Part shown: positions 1 to 7,672 of the stretch, piece after piece
How positions within the stretch are numbered: position 1 is the first letter of the stretch
How the letters are laid out: every line of letters starts with the position of its first letter
Origin: Marinobacter sp. ATCH36
GTDB taxonomy: Bacteria > Pseudomonadota > Gammaproteobacteria > Pseudomonadales > Oleiphilaceae
NCBI RefSeq assembly: GCF_023555055.1
Contig: NZ_JAMJPL010000001.1
Span: 992,001 to 1,056,000, forward strand
Length of the DNA stretch: 64,000 nt
Direction of reading: 5' to 3'
The notes under the pieces: model-generated
What the model was told of the DNA's origin: nothing
What the model saw: the letters and a program-made list of their open reading frames with translations, nothing else
Database searches by the model: none
Position numbers and translations under genes: made by a program

Positions 1-50
1 GCCAGAGCCAGGGCCGCCCATAGGATCTTCATCGACCGAATAACGAGGAA

Positions 51-79
51 GGCAGCCCGGCAAAAAAAACCAGGCTGCC
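51..79. other. Hairpin upstream of DAHP synthase
   Basis: Seven-base arms GGCAGCC and GGCTGCC pair perfectly around a 15-nt A-rich loop. It lies just before the terminator-like hairpin at 89-124. The two stems could form parts of one structured leader RNA, or the first could be incidental. Confidence 0.4.
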
Positions 80-88
80 ACCGGACTC

Positions 89-124
89 AAAAAGCCCCGA
101 CTGGTAGCCCAGCCGGGGCTTTTT
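89..124 (+). terminator. Rho-independent terminator (possibly bidirectional)
   Basis: The stem pairs AAAAAGCCCCG with CGGGGCTTTTT and continues with CTGG/CCAG after one mismatch, closing a short loop. Runs of A and T on both sides let it act in either direction. It ends 33 nt before the DAHP synthase start codon. It therefore either ends a gene lying left of the window or is a transcriptional attenuator for the synthase. No leader peptide was found in front of it. Confidence 0.7.
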
Positions 125-157
125 AGATTCTGATACAGGGAAACGGGAATACTGACC

Positions 158-1216
158 ATGAACATGTCGCTGAATACCGAGACACCGACCGAAGCAAGCA
201 GGCAATCGCGGGAAGCGCTCGTAAGCGGGGAGACTCTGTTGCCAACGCCGGCGGAACTTCGGGCCAGCCTGCCGGTATCTGCTCCCGCGCAGGCGCAGAT
301 ACACCGGCACCGAGAAGCCATTCGTCGGGTGCTGCACGGTGAGGATTCCAGAACACTGGTGGTGATCGGTCCCTGCTCCATACACGATGAAGTCGCCGCA
401 CTGGAGTATGGTGAGAAGCTCAGGAAGCTGGCGGACGAAGTCAGTGACCGTTTCCTGATTGTCATGCGTGTCTACCTCGAGAAACCCCGGACCACCGTCG
501 GATGGAAAGGCCTGCTCTACGATCCCGAACGCAACGGTACCGGTGATCTGAACGAAGGTTTGCTGCGTTCCCGCCGCCTACTGCTGAACCTCACCGACAT
601 GGATCTGCCGCTGGCAACCGAAGCCCTTAGCCCCTTTGCCATGGATTACCTCGGCGACCTGGTGAGCTGGACCGCCATCGGCGCCCGCACTACCGAGTCC
701 CAGGTCCATCGGGAAATGGTCAGCGGCCTGCCCATGCCCACCGGCTTCAAGAACGGCACCGATGGCGGTATCGGCGTGGCCATTAATGCGATGAAATCCG
801 CAGCTCATCCCCATCACCGCTTCGGCGTCGGCAGCAATGGCGCCCCCGCCATGATCACAACGCACGGAAATCCCGATACCCACCTTGTGTTGCGAGGCGG
901 GCGCGGCCTCACCAACTATGATGCGGAAAGTGTCGGCGAAGCCATCGCAGCCTTGTCCAGCTCTGGTGTTTCATCTGCCGTTATGGTGGATTGCAGCCAT
1001 GACAATGCCCGGAAACAGGCGGGACGGCAACTGGATATAGCCAAAGAAGTGATGAATCAAAAACGTTCAGGTAATCAACGGATCGTTGGTTTGATGCTGG
1101 AAAGTTTTCTCGAAGAAGGCCGTCAGAATGACAGCGAAGACTTAATCTATGGGTGTTCGTTGACTGATCCCTGTATTAGTTGGGAGCAAACCGAAGAGTT
1201 GTTGCGTGGCCTTTGA
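158..1216 (+). CDS. 3-deoxy-7-phosphoheptulonate (DAHP) synthase, class I
   Basis: The enzyme condenses phosphoenolpyruvate and erythrose 4-phosphate in the first step of the shikimate pathway to aromatic amino acids. The 352-residue product has the class I (AroF/G/H) length and motifs: GPCSIHD near residue 70, KPRTTVGWKG near 110, ARTTESQ near 175, GFKNGTDGG near 195 and VDCSH near 275. The start at 158 has a GGGAA ribosome site 8 nt upstream; a second ATG lies two codons in. The terminator-like hairpin at 89-124 in its leader hints at attenuation. I cannot tell from sequence which amino acid, if any, inhibits this isozyme. Confidence 0.93.
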   Translation: MNMSLNTETPTEASRQSREALVSGETLLPTPAELRASLPVSAPAQAQIHRHREAIRRVLHGEDSRTLVVIGPCSIHDEVAALEYGEKLRKLADEVSDRFLIVMRVYLEKPRTTVGWKGLLYDPERNGTGDLNEGLLRSRRLLLNLTDMDLPLATEALSPFAMDYLGDLVSWTAIGARTTESQVHREMVSGLPMPTGFKNGTDGGIGVAINAMKSAAHPHHRFGVGSNGAPAMITTHGNPDTHLVLRGGRGLTNYDAESVGEAIAALSSSGVSSAVMVDCSHDNARKQAGRQLDIAKEVMNQKRSGNQRIVGLMLESFLEEGRQNDSEDLIYGCSLTDPCISWEQTEELLRGL

Positions 1217-1233
1217 GTCAAACCATGGTGCAT

Positions 1234-1344
1234 GCACCGGTCTGTAGGCTGCTTCCAGAACACGCCCGTGAATACGTCCTTGTAGGGCTCGGTCGCGCCA
1301 TCCCTGGCGCTCCACGGTTCTGGAAGCAGCCTGCAGACCGGTGC
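1234..1344. repeat. Long inverted repeat, intergenic element
   Basis: Arms of 28 nt at 1234-1261 and 1317-1344 are complementary with one mismatch (T at 1245 against C). They enclose about 55 nt that contain a smaller GCGCCATCCCTGGCGC palindrome. It fills the gap between convergent DAHP synthase and the LysE-type exporter. It has the look of a dispersed intergenic palindromic element and may double as a bidirectional terminator. No second copy was seen in this window. Confidence 0.7.
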
Positions 1345-1379
1345 CCCGGGCCTGGTCGGTTTGCCCGAAGTCGTCCAGG

Positions 1380-2036
1380 TTATTCCTTGCTCTGTATGTT
1401 TGCTTCTCCGGAAACCGTTGAAAACAGCAACTGGCCTGCAAGCAATAGCAGGACCCCGCCCATCAATCGATCAAGCCAGTAACCAAACCGGTTAAATCCC
1501 TTGCGGATCTGTGGCAGCGTGAAGAATACTGCCACTGCCATGAACCACAAGCCTGTTGCTACGGCCATGTAGATGCCGTAGGCCGTTTGAATGGCTACTG
1601 ATGTGCCCGGGCTGATGATGACTGAGAACAGAGAAACGAAAAACAGGGTGGCTTTCGGGTTCAGGGTGTTGGTGAGAAAGCCCAGGCGATAGGCCTCCAG
1701 CCCGGATTGTTGCTCTCCGTTGGCTGTCTCCACATGAACTCCGCCGGCTTTCGACCGCAGGCATTGGATGGCGATCCAGGTGAGGTACAGGGCTCCCACT
1801 ACCTTGAGGATGTTAAACAGTACCAGGGATTGCTGGATGACGAGGCCGATGCCCAGCAGAGAGTAGCCGACATGTATAAGTATGCCCGTACCAATGCCAA
1901 AGGCGGTCAGCAGGGCATTACGACGGCTCTGGCACAGGGCCTGGCGGAGCATCACGGCGAAGTCCGGGCCGGGGCTGGCAACGGCAAGGAAGTGAACGAT
2001 GGCAACGGTGAAAAACTCCGGCCAGTAGTTGTGCAT
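1380..2036 (-). CDS. LysE/RhtB family amino-acid exporter
   Basis: This 218-residue inner-membrane protein belongs to the LysE/RhtB efflux family, which exports amino acids such as lysine, threonine or homoserine lactone. The family signature [14 protein letters not shown] sits in the first membrane segment. About six hydrophobic segments follow, with the conserved NPKATLFF stretch near residue 125. Length is normal for the family. It converges on DAHP synthase across the inverted repeat and is divergent from the oxidoreductase at 2184. The substrate cannot be assigned from sequence. Confidence 0.88.
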   Translation of the reverse strand: MHNYWPEFFTVAIVHFLAVASPGPDFAVMLRQALCQSRRNALLTAFGIGTGILIHVGYSLLGIGLVIQQSLVLFNILKVVGALYLTWIAIQCLRSKAGGVHVETANGEQQSGLEAYRLGFLTNTLNPKATLFFVSLFSVIISPGTSVAIQTAYGIYMAVATGLWFMAVAVFFTLPQIRKGFNRFGYWLDRLMGGVLLLLAGQLLFSTVSGEANIQSKE

Positions 2037-2183
2037 GCCTGTTTGTCTCCAAAATCAGTGGGTTTAAAGCCTTATGCGTGGGGTGACACTATAGCCTTTG
2101 ACAGGAAACTGAACCATTCTCTGGATTCACCTCTATACTCAGGCAAGTGCGTAAAACCTTCAGGCAGGCCAGGAGTTGTTAAC

Positions 2184-3626
2184 GTGGACAAGCGCAAGGT
2201 AGATGTTGCAATTATAGGTGCGGGCACCGCTGGTATGGGTGCCTATCGCGCCGCAAGCAAACATACTCAAAGCGTGGTTATGATTGAGGGCGGTCCCTAC
2301 GGTACGACCTGTGCCAGGGTCGGCTGCATGCCAAGCAAGTTGTTGATTGCGGCGGCGGACAGTGCTCACCACGTGCAGAAAGCGCCGATGTTTGGTGTTC
2401 ACCCCGGTGATGTCCGCATCGATGGCAAGGCGGTGATGGAACGGATGCGTAACGAGAGGGATCGTTTCGTGAGTTTCGTAGTGGAAGCCGTTGAGGGCTT
2501 TCCGGACGAGCATCGTCTTCGCGGCCATGCCCGGTTCCTGTCACCGCACCGGATCATGGTAGGCGACAGCGTCGAGGTAGAGGCCGGGCGAGTGGTTATA
2601 GCCACGGGCTCGCGGCCGAATATTCCCGGTTTTCTCAAGGAAGCCAAGGATCGCCTGATCGTCAATGACGATGTGTTCGAGTGGCAGGACCTGCCAGAGT
2701 CAGTGGCGGTATTCGGGCCCGGTATCATTGGATTGGAGTTGGGGCAGGCGCTTAGCCGGTTGGGAGTACGGGTTCGCATGTTCGGCGTCAGTGGTGGCGT
2801 CGGTCCGCTTCAGGAAGATGCAATTCGGGAGTGTGCACTGAAGTCCTTTAACGAGGAATTTCCTCTGGATGCAGATTCCCGGGTGCGATCCGTGGAGAGG
2901 ACAGGCGAGGGTGTCAGTATCCGGTTTACGGACCCGGATCGTGGTGATGTGACGGAAACGTTTGATTACCTGTTGGCGGCCACGGGCCGACGTCCGAATG
3001 TGGACGGACTGGACATTCAGAATGCCGATGTTCCCCAGGATGACCAGGGCTCGCCCCTGTTTGATCACTACACGCTTCAATGCGGCGACAGCCACATATT
3101 CATCGCCGGCGACGCCAACAGTGATGCGCCATTACTGCACGAGGCCGCCGATGAGGGGCGCATTGCCGGCGACAACGCTGCCCGGTATCCGGACGTGCGG
3201 GCAGGCCTGCGGCGGGTTCCGTTGGGTATCGTGTTTACTGACCCGCAAATGGCCACGGTCGGCATGACCCTCAAGGAAGTCGATGAGCGTTGCAGGGGGT
3301 GTTATGCCGTCGGCGAAGTGTCGTTTGAGGGCCAGGGACGTAGCCGGGTTATCGGTGCCAATAAGGGGCTGTTGCATGTTTACGGCGAGCGGGGGAGTGG
3401 ATTGTTTCTGGGAGCAGAAATGTTTGGCCCCGCCGCAGAACATATCGGCCATCTGCTCGCCTGGGCCGTTCAAAACCGCATGACCGTCAGTGAAATGCTG
3501 GAGATGCCGTTCTATCACCCGGTCATCGAGGAAGGGCTTCGCACAGCCCTGAGGGATCTTAATCGTAACCTTGACATCGGGCCGCAGCCGGTTGAGCAAT
3601 GCCTTGATTGTGGGCCGGGTGGTTAA
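2184..3626 (+). CDS. Dihydrolipoyl dehydrogenase-like disulfide oxidoreductase
   Basis: This is a class I pyridine nucleotide-disulfide oxidoreductase of 480 residues. It has an N-terminal FAD-binding motif [10 protein letters not shown] (about residues 12-21), the redox-active pair Cys43/Cys48 in [12 protein letters not shown], a second dinucleotide fold with [10 protein letters not shown], and a C-terminal dimerisation domain ending in a YHPVIEEGL motif that keeps the active-site His and Glu. The GTG start is chosen because AGGAG lies 8 nt upstream and the protein begins right before the FAD fold; the reading frame stays open much further upstream. It is not beside a 2-oxoacid dehydrogenase, so it may be a stand-alone paralog rather than the complex E3 subunit. 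Confidence 0.88.
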   Translation: MDKRKVDVAIIGAGTAGMGAYRAASKHTQSVVMIEGGPYGTTCARVGCMPSKLLIAAADSAHHVQKAPMFGVHPGDVRIDGKAVMERMRNERDRFVSFVVEAVEGFPDEHRLRGHARFLSPHRIMVGDSVEVEAGRVVIATGSRPNIPGFLKEAKDRLIVNDDVFEWQDLPESVAVFGPGIIGLELGQALSRLGVRVRMFGVSGGVGPLQEDAIRECALKSFNEEFPLDADSRVRSVERTGEGVSIRFTDPDRGDVTETFDYLLAATGRRPNVDGLDIQNADVPQDDQGSPLFDHYTLQCGDSHIFIAGDANSDAPLLHEAADEGRIAGDNAARYPDVRAGLRRVPLGIVFTDPQMATVGMTLKEVDERCRGCYAVGEVSFEGQGRSRVIGANKGLLHVYGERGSGLFLGAEMFGPAAEHIGHLLAWAVQNRMTVSEMLEMPFYHPVIEEGLRTALRDLNRNLDIGPQPVEQCLDCGPGG

Positions 3627-3639
3627 CTGAACGTATGTT

Positions 3640-3912
3640 TTAAAAGCTCCTGGCGACGGAGCCTGATGTGCTGGCCGCCTCTCTTGCATTCTGCTGCTTG
3701 CGAGCCCATATCTTTTCATGGAAGAAATAGGCCACTGTGTTGATGGCGGGCTCAACCATGGCAATAAGGCTTCCGATCAGTATGTCGCCGGTCAACAGAT
3801 AGGCGACTGTAAACGCAACGGTGAAGTGGGTGATTGCGAAGGTGATCGTTTTCAACAGTGAGTTGTCACCTTTGGATCCGTGATTGTGAACAAACATCTT
3901 CAGGGTGCTCAT
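3640..3912 (-). CDS. DUF2061 small membrane protein
   Basis: A 90-residue protein with two predicted membrane segments separated by a short loop, followed by a basic cytoplasmic tail. The core with FAITHFTVAF and VEPAINTVAYFFHE is typical of DUF2061. The function of that family is not established. It converges on the oxidoreductase gene, with 13 nt between stops, and is divergent from dps, sharing a 223-nt AT-rich region with a Fur-like site. Confidence 0.8.
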   Translation of the reverse strand: MSTLKMFVHNHGSKGDNSLLKTITFAITHFTVAFTVAYLLTGDILIGSLIAMVEPAINTVAYFFHEKIWARKQQNAREAASTSGSVARSF

Positions 3913-3958
3913 GATCGGCTCTGCCTGCTAAGTGACTATGTGTTCATTCAACAGCAAG

Positions 3959-3973
3959 TGATAATCATTGTTA
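3959..3973. promoter_or_regulatory. Possible Fur box between DUF2061 gene and dps
   Basis: The 15-mer TGATAATCATTGTTA matches the 7-1-7 Fur consensus perfectly in the left half and at five of seven positions in the right half. It lies 47 nt upstream of the DUF2061 start and 163 nt upstream of dps. The flank is AT-rich, so a chance match is possible. Confidence 0.35.
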
Positions 3974-4071
3974 AATTAATTCTGTGGAAAAAATTAATAG
4001 TAACTGCCTATCGAAGCGGTTTTTAGTGAATCGGTTTTAGCTATAGGCAACATTGGGTAAGTAAAATTTAT

Positions 4072-4097
4072 CTATCGAACGAAACTGGTTACGATAG
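4072..4097. promoter_or_regulatory. CTATCG/CGATAG dyad in the dps promoter region
   Basis: CTATCG at 4072-4077 and CGATAG at 4092-4097 form an inverted pair 39 nt upstream of dps. CTATCGAA also occurs at 4008-4015. TACGAT at 4090-4095 could be a -10 element inside the dyad. The regulator is unknown; the spacing does not match an OxyR site cleanly. Confidence 0.3.
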
Positions 4098-4135
4098 AAG
4101 CCAGCTAAATTCAATAACTGTCAAGGAGACACGTT

Positions 4136-4609
4136 ATGAGCAAAAACTTTATCGGCCTCGATACTGAGAAGACACAGGCACTGGCGAATTCACTGAACGA
4201 TCTGCTGTCCAACTATCAGATCTTTTACATGAACGTGCGCGGCTATCACTGGAACATCAAGGGTGACAATTTCTTTGAGCTGCACGCCAAGTTTGAGGAA
4301 CTGTATGACGACCTGTTGCTCAAAATCGATGAAATTGCAGAGCGGGTTCTGACTCTGGGCCATCGTCCGGCGCATGCCTACAGCACCTACATTGAGAAGT
4401 CGGAAGTGCCTGAGCGTAAAGATGTCGCTGATGGCAAAGACGCGGTGGAGAATATCGTTGACAGCTTCGCCAAGCTCATTGGCAAGCAGCGCGAGTTGCT
4501 GCACCTCGCTGGCGATGCAGACGATGAGGGCACTGTGGCACTGATGAGTGACTATATTTCCCAGCAGGAAAAAACTGTCTGGATGTATCGCAGTTACCTG
4601 GGCCAATAA
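4136..4609 (+). CDS. dps: Dps DNA-protection / mini-ferritin protein
   Basis: Dps forms a dodecamer that oxidises and stores iron with hydrogen peroxide and shields DNA in starvation and oxidative stress. The 157-residue product carries the intersubunit ferroxidase ligands His38, His50, Asp65 and Glu69, with the same spacing as in characterised mini-ferritins. There is no long lysine-rich tail, so DNA binding may be weak. AAGGAGAC lies 6-8 nt before the ATG. A strong terminator follows at 4637. Upstream dyads and a Fur-like site fit iron or stress control, but that is inference. Confidence 0.95.
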   Translation: MSKNFIGLDTEKTQALANSLNDLLSNYQIFYMNVRGYHWNIKGDNFFELHAKFEELYDDLLLKIDEIAERVLTLGHRPAHAYSTYIEKSEVPERKDVADGKDAVENIVDSFAKLIGKQRELLHLAGDADDEGTVALMSDYISQQEKTVWMYRSYLGQ

Positions 4610-4636
4610 GCAGGGACGGCAGTAGTTGACCTGAAG

Positions 4637-4663
4637 TGGCGACCGCGAGGTCGCCATTTTTTT
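4637..4663 (+). terminator. Rho-independent terminator of dps
   Basis: Eight-base arms TGGCGACC and GGTCGCCA close a GCGA tetraloop and are followed by seven T. It starts 28 nt after the dps stop codon. Confidence 0.92.
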
Positions 4664-4779
4664 GTCTTTTTCGTGACCATTAAACAGTTCTGACTTTAAA
4701 ACGACGCAGTTTTGTCATCTCGTCTCCATAAAGTATGTCGTTGACAATCACACCTGTAACGACAGAAGAAGAGGCAGAC

Positions 4780-6483
4780 ATGAGATTTCAGAAATCACTC
4801 CTTTCAGCAGCAATTATTACCTCGGCGCTTGGCCTGACCGCCTGTGATGGCGATGACGGCAGCGACGGTAACGACGGCGTTGCTGGCACCAGCCAGTCAC
4901 TGATTGAACTGAACGTGCTTGGCACCTACGCAAGCGGGAATTTCGATGAGAGCGCTGCAGAAATTGTTGCGCACGATTCTGCCAATCAGCGTTTATTTGT
5001 GATTAATGCCAACGACTCCACTGTGGATGTTCTGGACATCCAGGATCCGGAGCAGCCAGTCAAACTGGGAACCATTGATGCCACTGCTGAAGGTGCGACT
5101 GCCAATAGTGTGGCGGTTTACGAGGATCTTGTGGCTGTAGCCATCGAAGCGGAAACCAAACAGGACAATGGCAAGGTTGTATTTTATAACAGCACGGACC
5201 TGAACAAGGTTGGCGAGGTCGAAGTGGGTGCGTTGCCGGACATGCTGACGTTCACCCGGGACGGGCAAAAACTCCTGGTGGCCAACGAAGGTGAGCCCAG
5301 CGATGATTACAGCATTGATCCGGAAGGTTCTGTCAGCATAGTTGATCTCTCCAATGGCGTAGCATCAGCTACCGTTACCACGGCCGGGTTCGCCGGATTT
5401 AACGGCCAGCAGGCTGAACTGATGGAGCAGGGGCTTCGGGTGTTTGGACCGGGCGCTACTCTGGCCCAGGACATGGAGCCTGAGTATATCGCGGTATCCA
5501 TTGACGATAAAAAAGCCTGGGTAGCCCTGCAGGAGAACAACGCGGTTGCGGAACTGGATATTGAAGCCGGTGAAATCACCGCCATTGTTCCGCTTGGTTT
5601 CAAGGATCACAGCCTGATCGGTAACGAACTGGACGCCAGTAATGATGACGACCGAATCAATATTCGCAACTGGCCGGTCAAGGGCGTTTATCAGCCTGAT
5701 GCCATTGCCAGCTATGGCTTTAACGGCAAAACCTATTACATCACTGCCAACGAGGGGGACTCCCGGGATTATGATGGCTTTAGCGAAGAGTTTCGTGTTG
5801 CCGATCTGACACTGGATGCCATGGCATTCCCCAATGCTGCGGAACTGCAGGAAGATGCCAACCTCGGCCGTCTGAATGTTACTTCCACTCTCGGATTCGG
5901 TGACTCGTGCGCCCCCAGCGACTCTGCCAATGTCGCCCTCATAGACGGCGAATATGACAAGAGTTATGTGGAGGACAACTGTGTTTACAGTGAGCTTTAT
6001 GCTTACGGTGCACGCTCGTTCTCGATCTGGTCTGAAACCGGCCAGCGTGTCTTCGACAGCGGCAGTGAATTCGAACGCATCACCGCCAGCCTGATCCCCG
6101 ACAACTTCAATGGCCAGAACGACGAGAACTCTTTCGATAACCGTTCGGACGATAAGGGGCCGGAGCCGGAGGCCGTTACTGTCGGCACCATCAATGGCCA
6201 GACCTTTGCTTTTATCGGCCTTGAGCGTGTAGGGGGCATCATGGTCTACAACGTGACCAACCCGCAGAACCCGGAGTTTGTTCAGTATCTCAACAATCGC
6301 GATTTTTCAGCTTCCCAGGCCGATGTTGAGAATGGAATGGCGGGTGATCTGGGGCCGGAAGGCTTTGCCTTCATTGCTGCCGCGGATAGCCCCAATGGCA
6401 AGCCCATGCTGGCTGTTGGCAACGAGGTCAGCGGAACCACAACGCTCTTTGGTATCGATGTAATCGAGTTGTCCGCAGAATAG
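4780..6483 (+). CDS. Choice-of-anchor I family lipoprotein
   Basis: A 567-residue exported protein of the choice-of-anchor I type, a family with beta-propeller-like repeats that is sometimes annotated as alkaline-phosphatase-like. The N-terminus has a lipoprotein signal with lipobox LTAC (Cys22), followed by an Asp/Gly-rich linker. The body includes repeated strand patterns such as RLFVINANDSTVDVLDI and KLLVANEGEPSDDY. The start at 4780 is preferred over an in-frame ATG at 4735 because it follows a purine-rich GAAGAAGAGG and begins the signal peptide. It is probably monocistronic. No catalytic residues were identified, so the enzymatic role is unknown. Confidence 0.8.
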   Translation: MRFQKSLLSAAIITSALGLTACDGDDGSDGNDGVAGTSQSLIELNVLGTYASGNFDESAAEIVAHDSANQRLFVINANDSTVDVLDIQDPEQPVKLGTIDATAEGATANSVAVYEDLVAVAIEAETKQDNGKVVFYNSTDLNKVGEVEVGALPDMLTFTRDGQKLLVANEGEPSDDYSIDPEGSVSIVDLSNGVASATVTTAGFAGFNGQQAELMEQGLRVFGPGATLAQDMEPEYIAVSIDDKKAWVALQENNAVAELDIEAGEITAIVPLGFKDHSLIGNELDASNDDDRINIRNWPVKGVYQPDAIASYGFNGKTYYITANEGDSRDYDGFSEEFRVADLTLDAMAFPNAAELQEDANLGRLNVTSTLGFGDSCAPSDSANVALIDGEYDKSYVEDNCVYSELYAYGARSFSIWSETGQRVFDSGSEFERITASLIPDNFNGQNDENSFDNRSDDKGPEPEAVTVGTINGQTFAFIGLERVGGIMVYNVTNPQNPEFVQYLNNRDFSASQADVENGMAGDLGPEGFAFIAAADSPNGKPMLAVGNEVSGTTTLFGIDVIELSAE

Positions 6484-6501
6484 GCTGACAGTTTACAGGG
6501 T

Positions 6502-6532
6502 AAACCGGAGCGGAGTTTGTACGTTCCGGTTT
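6502..6532. terminator. Hairpin between convergent genes
   Basis: Perfect 8-bp arms AAACCGGA and TCCGGTTT surround a 15-nt loop between the stops of the lipoprotein gene and the flavoprotein gene. There is no T-run, so it may be a weak or Rho-assisted bidirectional terminator. Confidence 0.45.
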
Positions 6533-7672
6533 CTACCTGGCCGGGACTGGGGGCTCGACTTCAAGTGGCGGCACCTGTTGGTGCAGAAACCACTTCTCGG
6601 TGACCACCTTGCGGGTAAACCAGTGGGATCGCATCAGGGTACTGGCCAGGGGCATTTTGACCCAGTCCGGCACCTGCCAGCCCTGATCTGGAGAAACCGC
6701 CCGGTTCCCGAAACGGTGTGCAATGGCTTCGCCGTATGGTTGCAGCGACTGGCCAGAATAGTCCTCCCGGTCACGGATGATGTCCGCTGCTATCAGTGCC
6801 GACTCAATGGCGGGCCGAATGCCTTCACCGCTTTGGGTGTAGGCCAGGCCAGCGGCATCGCCAATCAGCAATAGTCCGTCATCTGCCAGTGGTCTCTCCG
6901 CGTGGTCATAAAGCAGGTAGGCATGGCCTTTGAACCGGCCGGGCAAGTCCGACGGTATACGCCCTTCCGATTTCATTTCTTCTACAAAGGCATTCAGGTG
7001 TTCTGTGAGCTTGTGGTTGTCTTCCCGCCCAAGGCCGATATTCAGGTAGTTTCCCTTGCGGAATACCCAGGCATAACCTTTCAGGTCGCGGCAGAACCAG
7101 AGTTCGGGCGTGTCACCTCGGGCTTTGCAAGTTTTTGCCTGCTCTGGTGTCATTTCGAATTCCACTTCCTTGGCGGCGACCACGGTTTCATGGCTGCCGG
7201 GGCCATCGCCAAGCAACTTCGCAACGGGGCAGAAATGGCCTCCGGCCCCCACTATCAATGGTGCTTCCCAGGTATCGTTGACTACCCAGTTACCGTCTCT
7301 GCATACGATGGATTTGACGGGCGTTTTCAGTTGTTTCGGTGCCGTTACCCTGTCCAGCAGGTAGGCATCGAACTCGCACCGGCGGATACCATAGCTGACA
7401 ACATCGCCATGATCATTGACCACGGCGGGTTGCCCCATCATACCGATACGGAATTTCCGGATGGGTTGCAGGGTGTGCCTGGATCCATAGTCGGAGGTGT
7501 CGATATCAAGACTTTTCATGACCGCAGGTGTCACCCAGCCGGCACAGGTTTTGTCCCGGGGGAAATCCTGTTTGTCGATCACCAGAATTCGCTTGCCGCT
7601 GTCCCTGAGTGCGTGGGCCAGTGTTGATCCGGCTGGTCCGGCGCCAACAATGATCAGGTCGTAATACTCCAT
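6533..7672 (-). CDS. FAD-dependent oxidoreductase, geranylgeranyl-reductase-like
   Basis: A 379-residue flavoprotein of the geranylgeranyl reductase/FixC-like group. It has the N-terminal FAD motif IIVGAGPAGSTLAHAL (residues 7-22), a CAGWVTP motif and the second FAD contact LLLIGDAAGLAYTQSGEGI near residue 270. Relatives reduce carbon-carbon double bonds in lipids or prenyl chains. The ATG at 7672 shares one base with the TGA of the upstream methyltransferase (TGATG), so translation is probably coupled. Together the two suggest methylation followed by reduction of a fatty-acyl double bond, but this is inferred from context. A TTG one codon earlier is an unlikely start. Confidence 0.82.
   Translation of the reverse strand: MEYYDLIIVGAGPAGSTLAHALRDSGKRILVIDKQDFPRDKTCAGWVTPAVMKSLDIDTSDYGSRHTLQPIRKFRIGMMGQPAVVNDHGDVVSYGIRRCEFDAYLLDRVTAPKQLKTPVKSIVCRDGNWVVNDTWEAPLIVGAGGHFCPVAKLLGDGPGSHETVVAAKEVEFEMTPEQAKTCKARGDTPELWFCRDLKGYAWVFRKGNYLNIGLGREDNHKLTEHLNAFVEEMKSEGRIPSDLPGRFKGHAYLLYDHAERPLADDGLLLIGDAAGLAYTQSGEGIRPAIESALIAADIIRDREDYSGQSLQPYGEAIAHRFGNRAVSPDQGWQVPDWVKMPLASTLMRSHWFTRKVVTEKWFLHQQVPPLEVEPPVPAR

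Noticed and set aside
1..43. Edge fragments: a minus-strand start at 32 reading MKILWAALALA, and a plus-strand frame ending at TAA 41-43.
   Set aside because: Both are too short to judge and are mutually exclusive in interpretation. The minus start has no ribosome site, and the plus frame shows no recognisable protein.
1180..1482. An open frame running across the 1234-1344 inverted repeat.
   Set aside because: It is formed by the palindromic element and overlaps the ends of two real genes. It has no ribosome site.
1707..2183. An N-terminal extension of the disulfide oxidoreductase frame.
   Set aside because: It runs antisense through the LysE-type gene. The GTG at 2184 with AGGAG upstream and the FAD motif right after it fits the family.
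4715..4735. A Pho-box-like TTGTCAT element before the choice-of-anchor I lipoprotein.
   Set aside because: The second half-site matches poorly (three of seven positions), so phosphate control is not supported.
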